From Muscardinus avellanarius (lineage: Eukaryota; Chordata; Mammalia; Rodentia; Gliridae), in assembly GCA_963383645.1 (NCBI GenBank), contig OY726569.1:76478135-76542134 (forward strand): DNA of 64,000 nucleotides. The letters run 5' to 3'. The first letter of the stretch is position 1. Each line of letters begins with the position of its first letter. The translations under genes were made by a program, and so were the position numbers. Under the pieces are notes generated by a model. The model had not been told where the DNA came from and did not search any database. It worked only from the letters and a program-made list of their open reading frames with translations. Of this stretch, positions 63,840 through 64,000 are shown piece by piece.

Positions 63840-64000
63840 TTATTTTTATAAATAAAGTTTTATTAAAACACAGCCACGCCCATGACCATATTGTCTTTAG
63901 TCCCTCTGGTTCTGCAATGGTTGAGGTGAATGGTTGCACCTGAGATTGCCCAGTTAGCAAACTTAAAGTATTTGCTACTGGGCCCTTTACCAAAAGCTTA
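63840..64000 (+). mobile_element. DNA-transposon relic (same family as 36955), cut by window end
   Basis: 'tttttataaataaagttttattaaaacacagccacgcccatgaccatattgtctttag', 'ggttgcacctgagattgcccagttagcaaacttaaagtatttgctactgggccctttaccaaaagc'. This is the best of the three copies. Confidence 0.72.

Noticed and set aside
1..64000. CRISPR array, operon, prophage or bacterial gene cluster
   Set aside because: The repeats are interspersed SINEs, L1s and microsatellites typical of a mammal; there are no regularly spaced direct repeats with unique spacers, no Shine-Dalgarno-linked genes, and the one gene has spliceosomal sites.
15913..64000. Next RGS6 coding exon (expected to start the DEP-domain lead-in)
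   Set aside because: I looked by eye for the expected peptide between splice sites and did not find it. A short exon could be missed; a translated search with the RGS6 protein would settle it.

Overview
This window is a stretch of mammalian nuclear DNA, almost entirely intronic. The organism looks like a rodent. About thirty SINE copies have a B1/7SL-type left half, an A-rich linker and an ID/tRNA-type right half, the composite design known from squirrels and their relatives. A sciuromorph, or less likely castorid, rodent is my inference; the species is not determined.

One real gene was recognised. Positions 15809-15912 (+) carry the first coding exon of RGS6 (regulator of G-protein signalling 6): an AG acceptor, a short 5'UTR, ATG at 15829, 28 codons that differ from the human protein start at two residues as I recall it, and an AAA|GTAAGA donor. 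Everything upstream is then the 5' non-coding intron (or promoter-proximal region), and the remaining 48 kb is the next intron. No second RGS6 exon was found by eye. A GC-rich unique patch with a GC box and a good splice donor near 11.1 kb is a candidate alternative first exon.

Layout. 0.7-8.3 kb: old minus-strand L1 sequence, possibly one element in pieces, broken by SINEs, an RPL31 processed pseudogene and a MaLR-like LTR. 8.3-14.7 kb: mostly unique, with MIR and MER5A relics. 14.7-15.4 kb: old L1. 15.8 kb: the RGS6 exon, with a (TC)32 tract 24 bases past its donor. 17-25 kb: unique sequence plus young SINEs. 26-27.9 kb: a polypyrimidine/G-quadruplex tract and an internal L1 fragment with an open endonuclease domain. 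28.9-36 kb: nested LTR, L1 and SINE insertions. 37-50 kb: four MER2/Tigger-like relics, LTRs, MIRs and an AT palindrome. 53.7-57.3 kb: an almost complete MaLR element whose 5' LTR holds a twin-primed L1 and whose 3' LTR holds an MLT2-type LTR. 58.6-64 kb: SINE, MIR and L1 fragments and a DNA-transposon relic.

No tRNA, rRNA, CRISPR, operon or bacterial-type gene is present. Apart from RGS6, nearly every open reading frame is either repeat-derived or chance. I found no undescribed biological system. The best second-look items are the microsatellite beside the RGS6 donor, the candidate upstream exon, the nested 53.7-57.3 kb element, and the link between SINE tails and microsatellites. Family names come from remembered consensus sequences, not from a database run, and repeat boundaries are accurate only to about 10-30 bases unless a target-site duplication is quoted.
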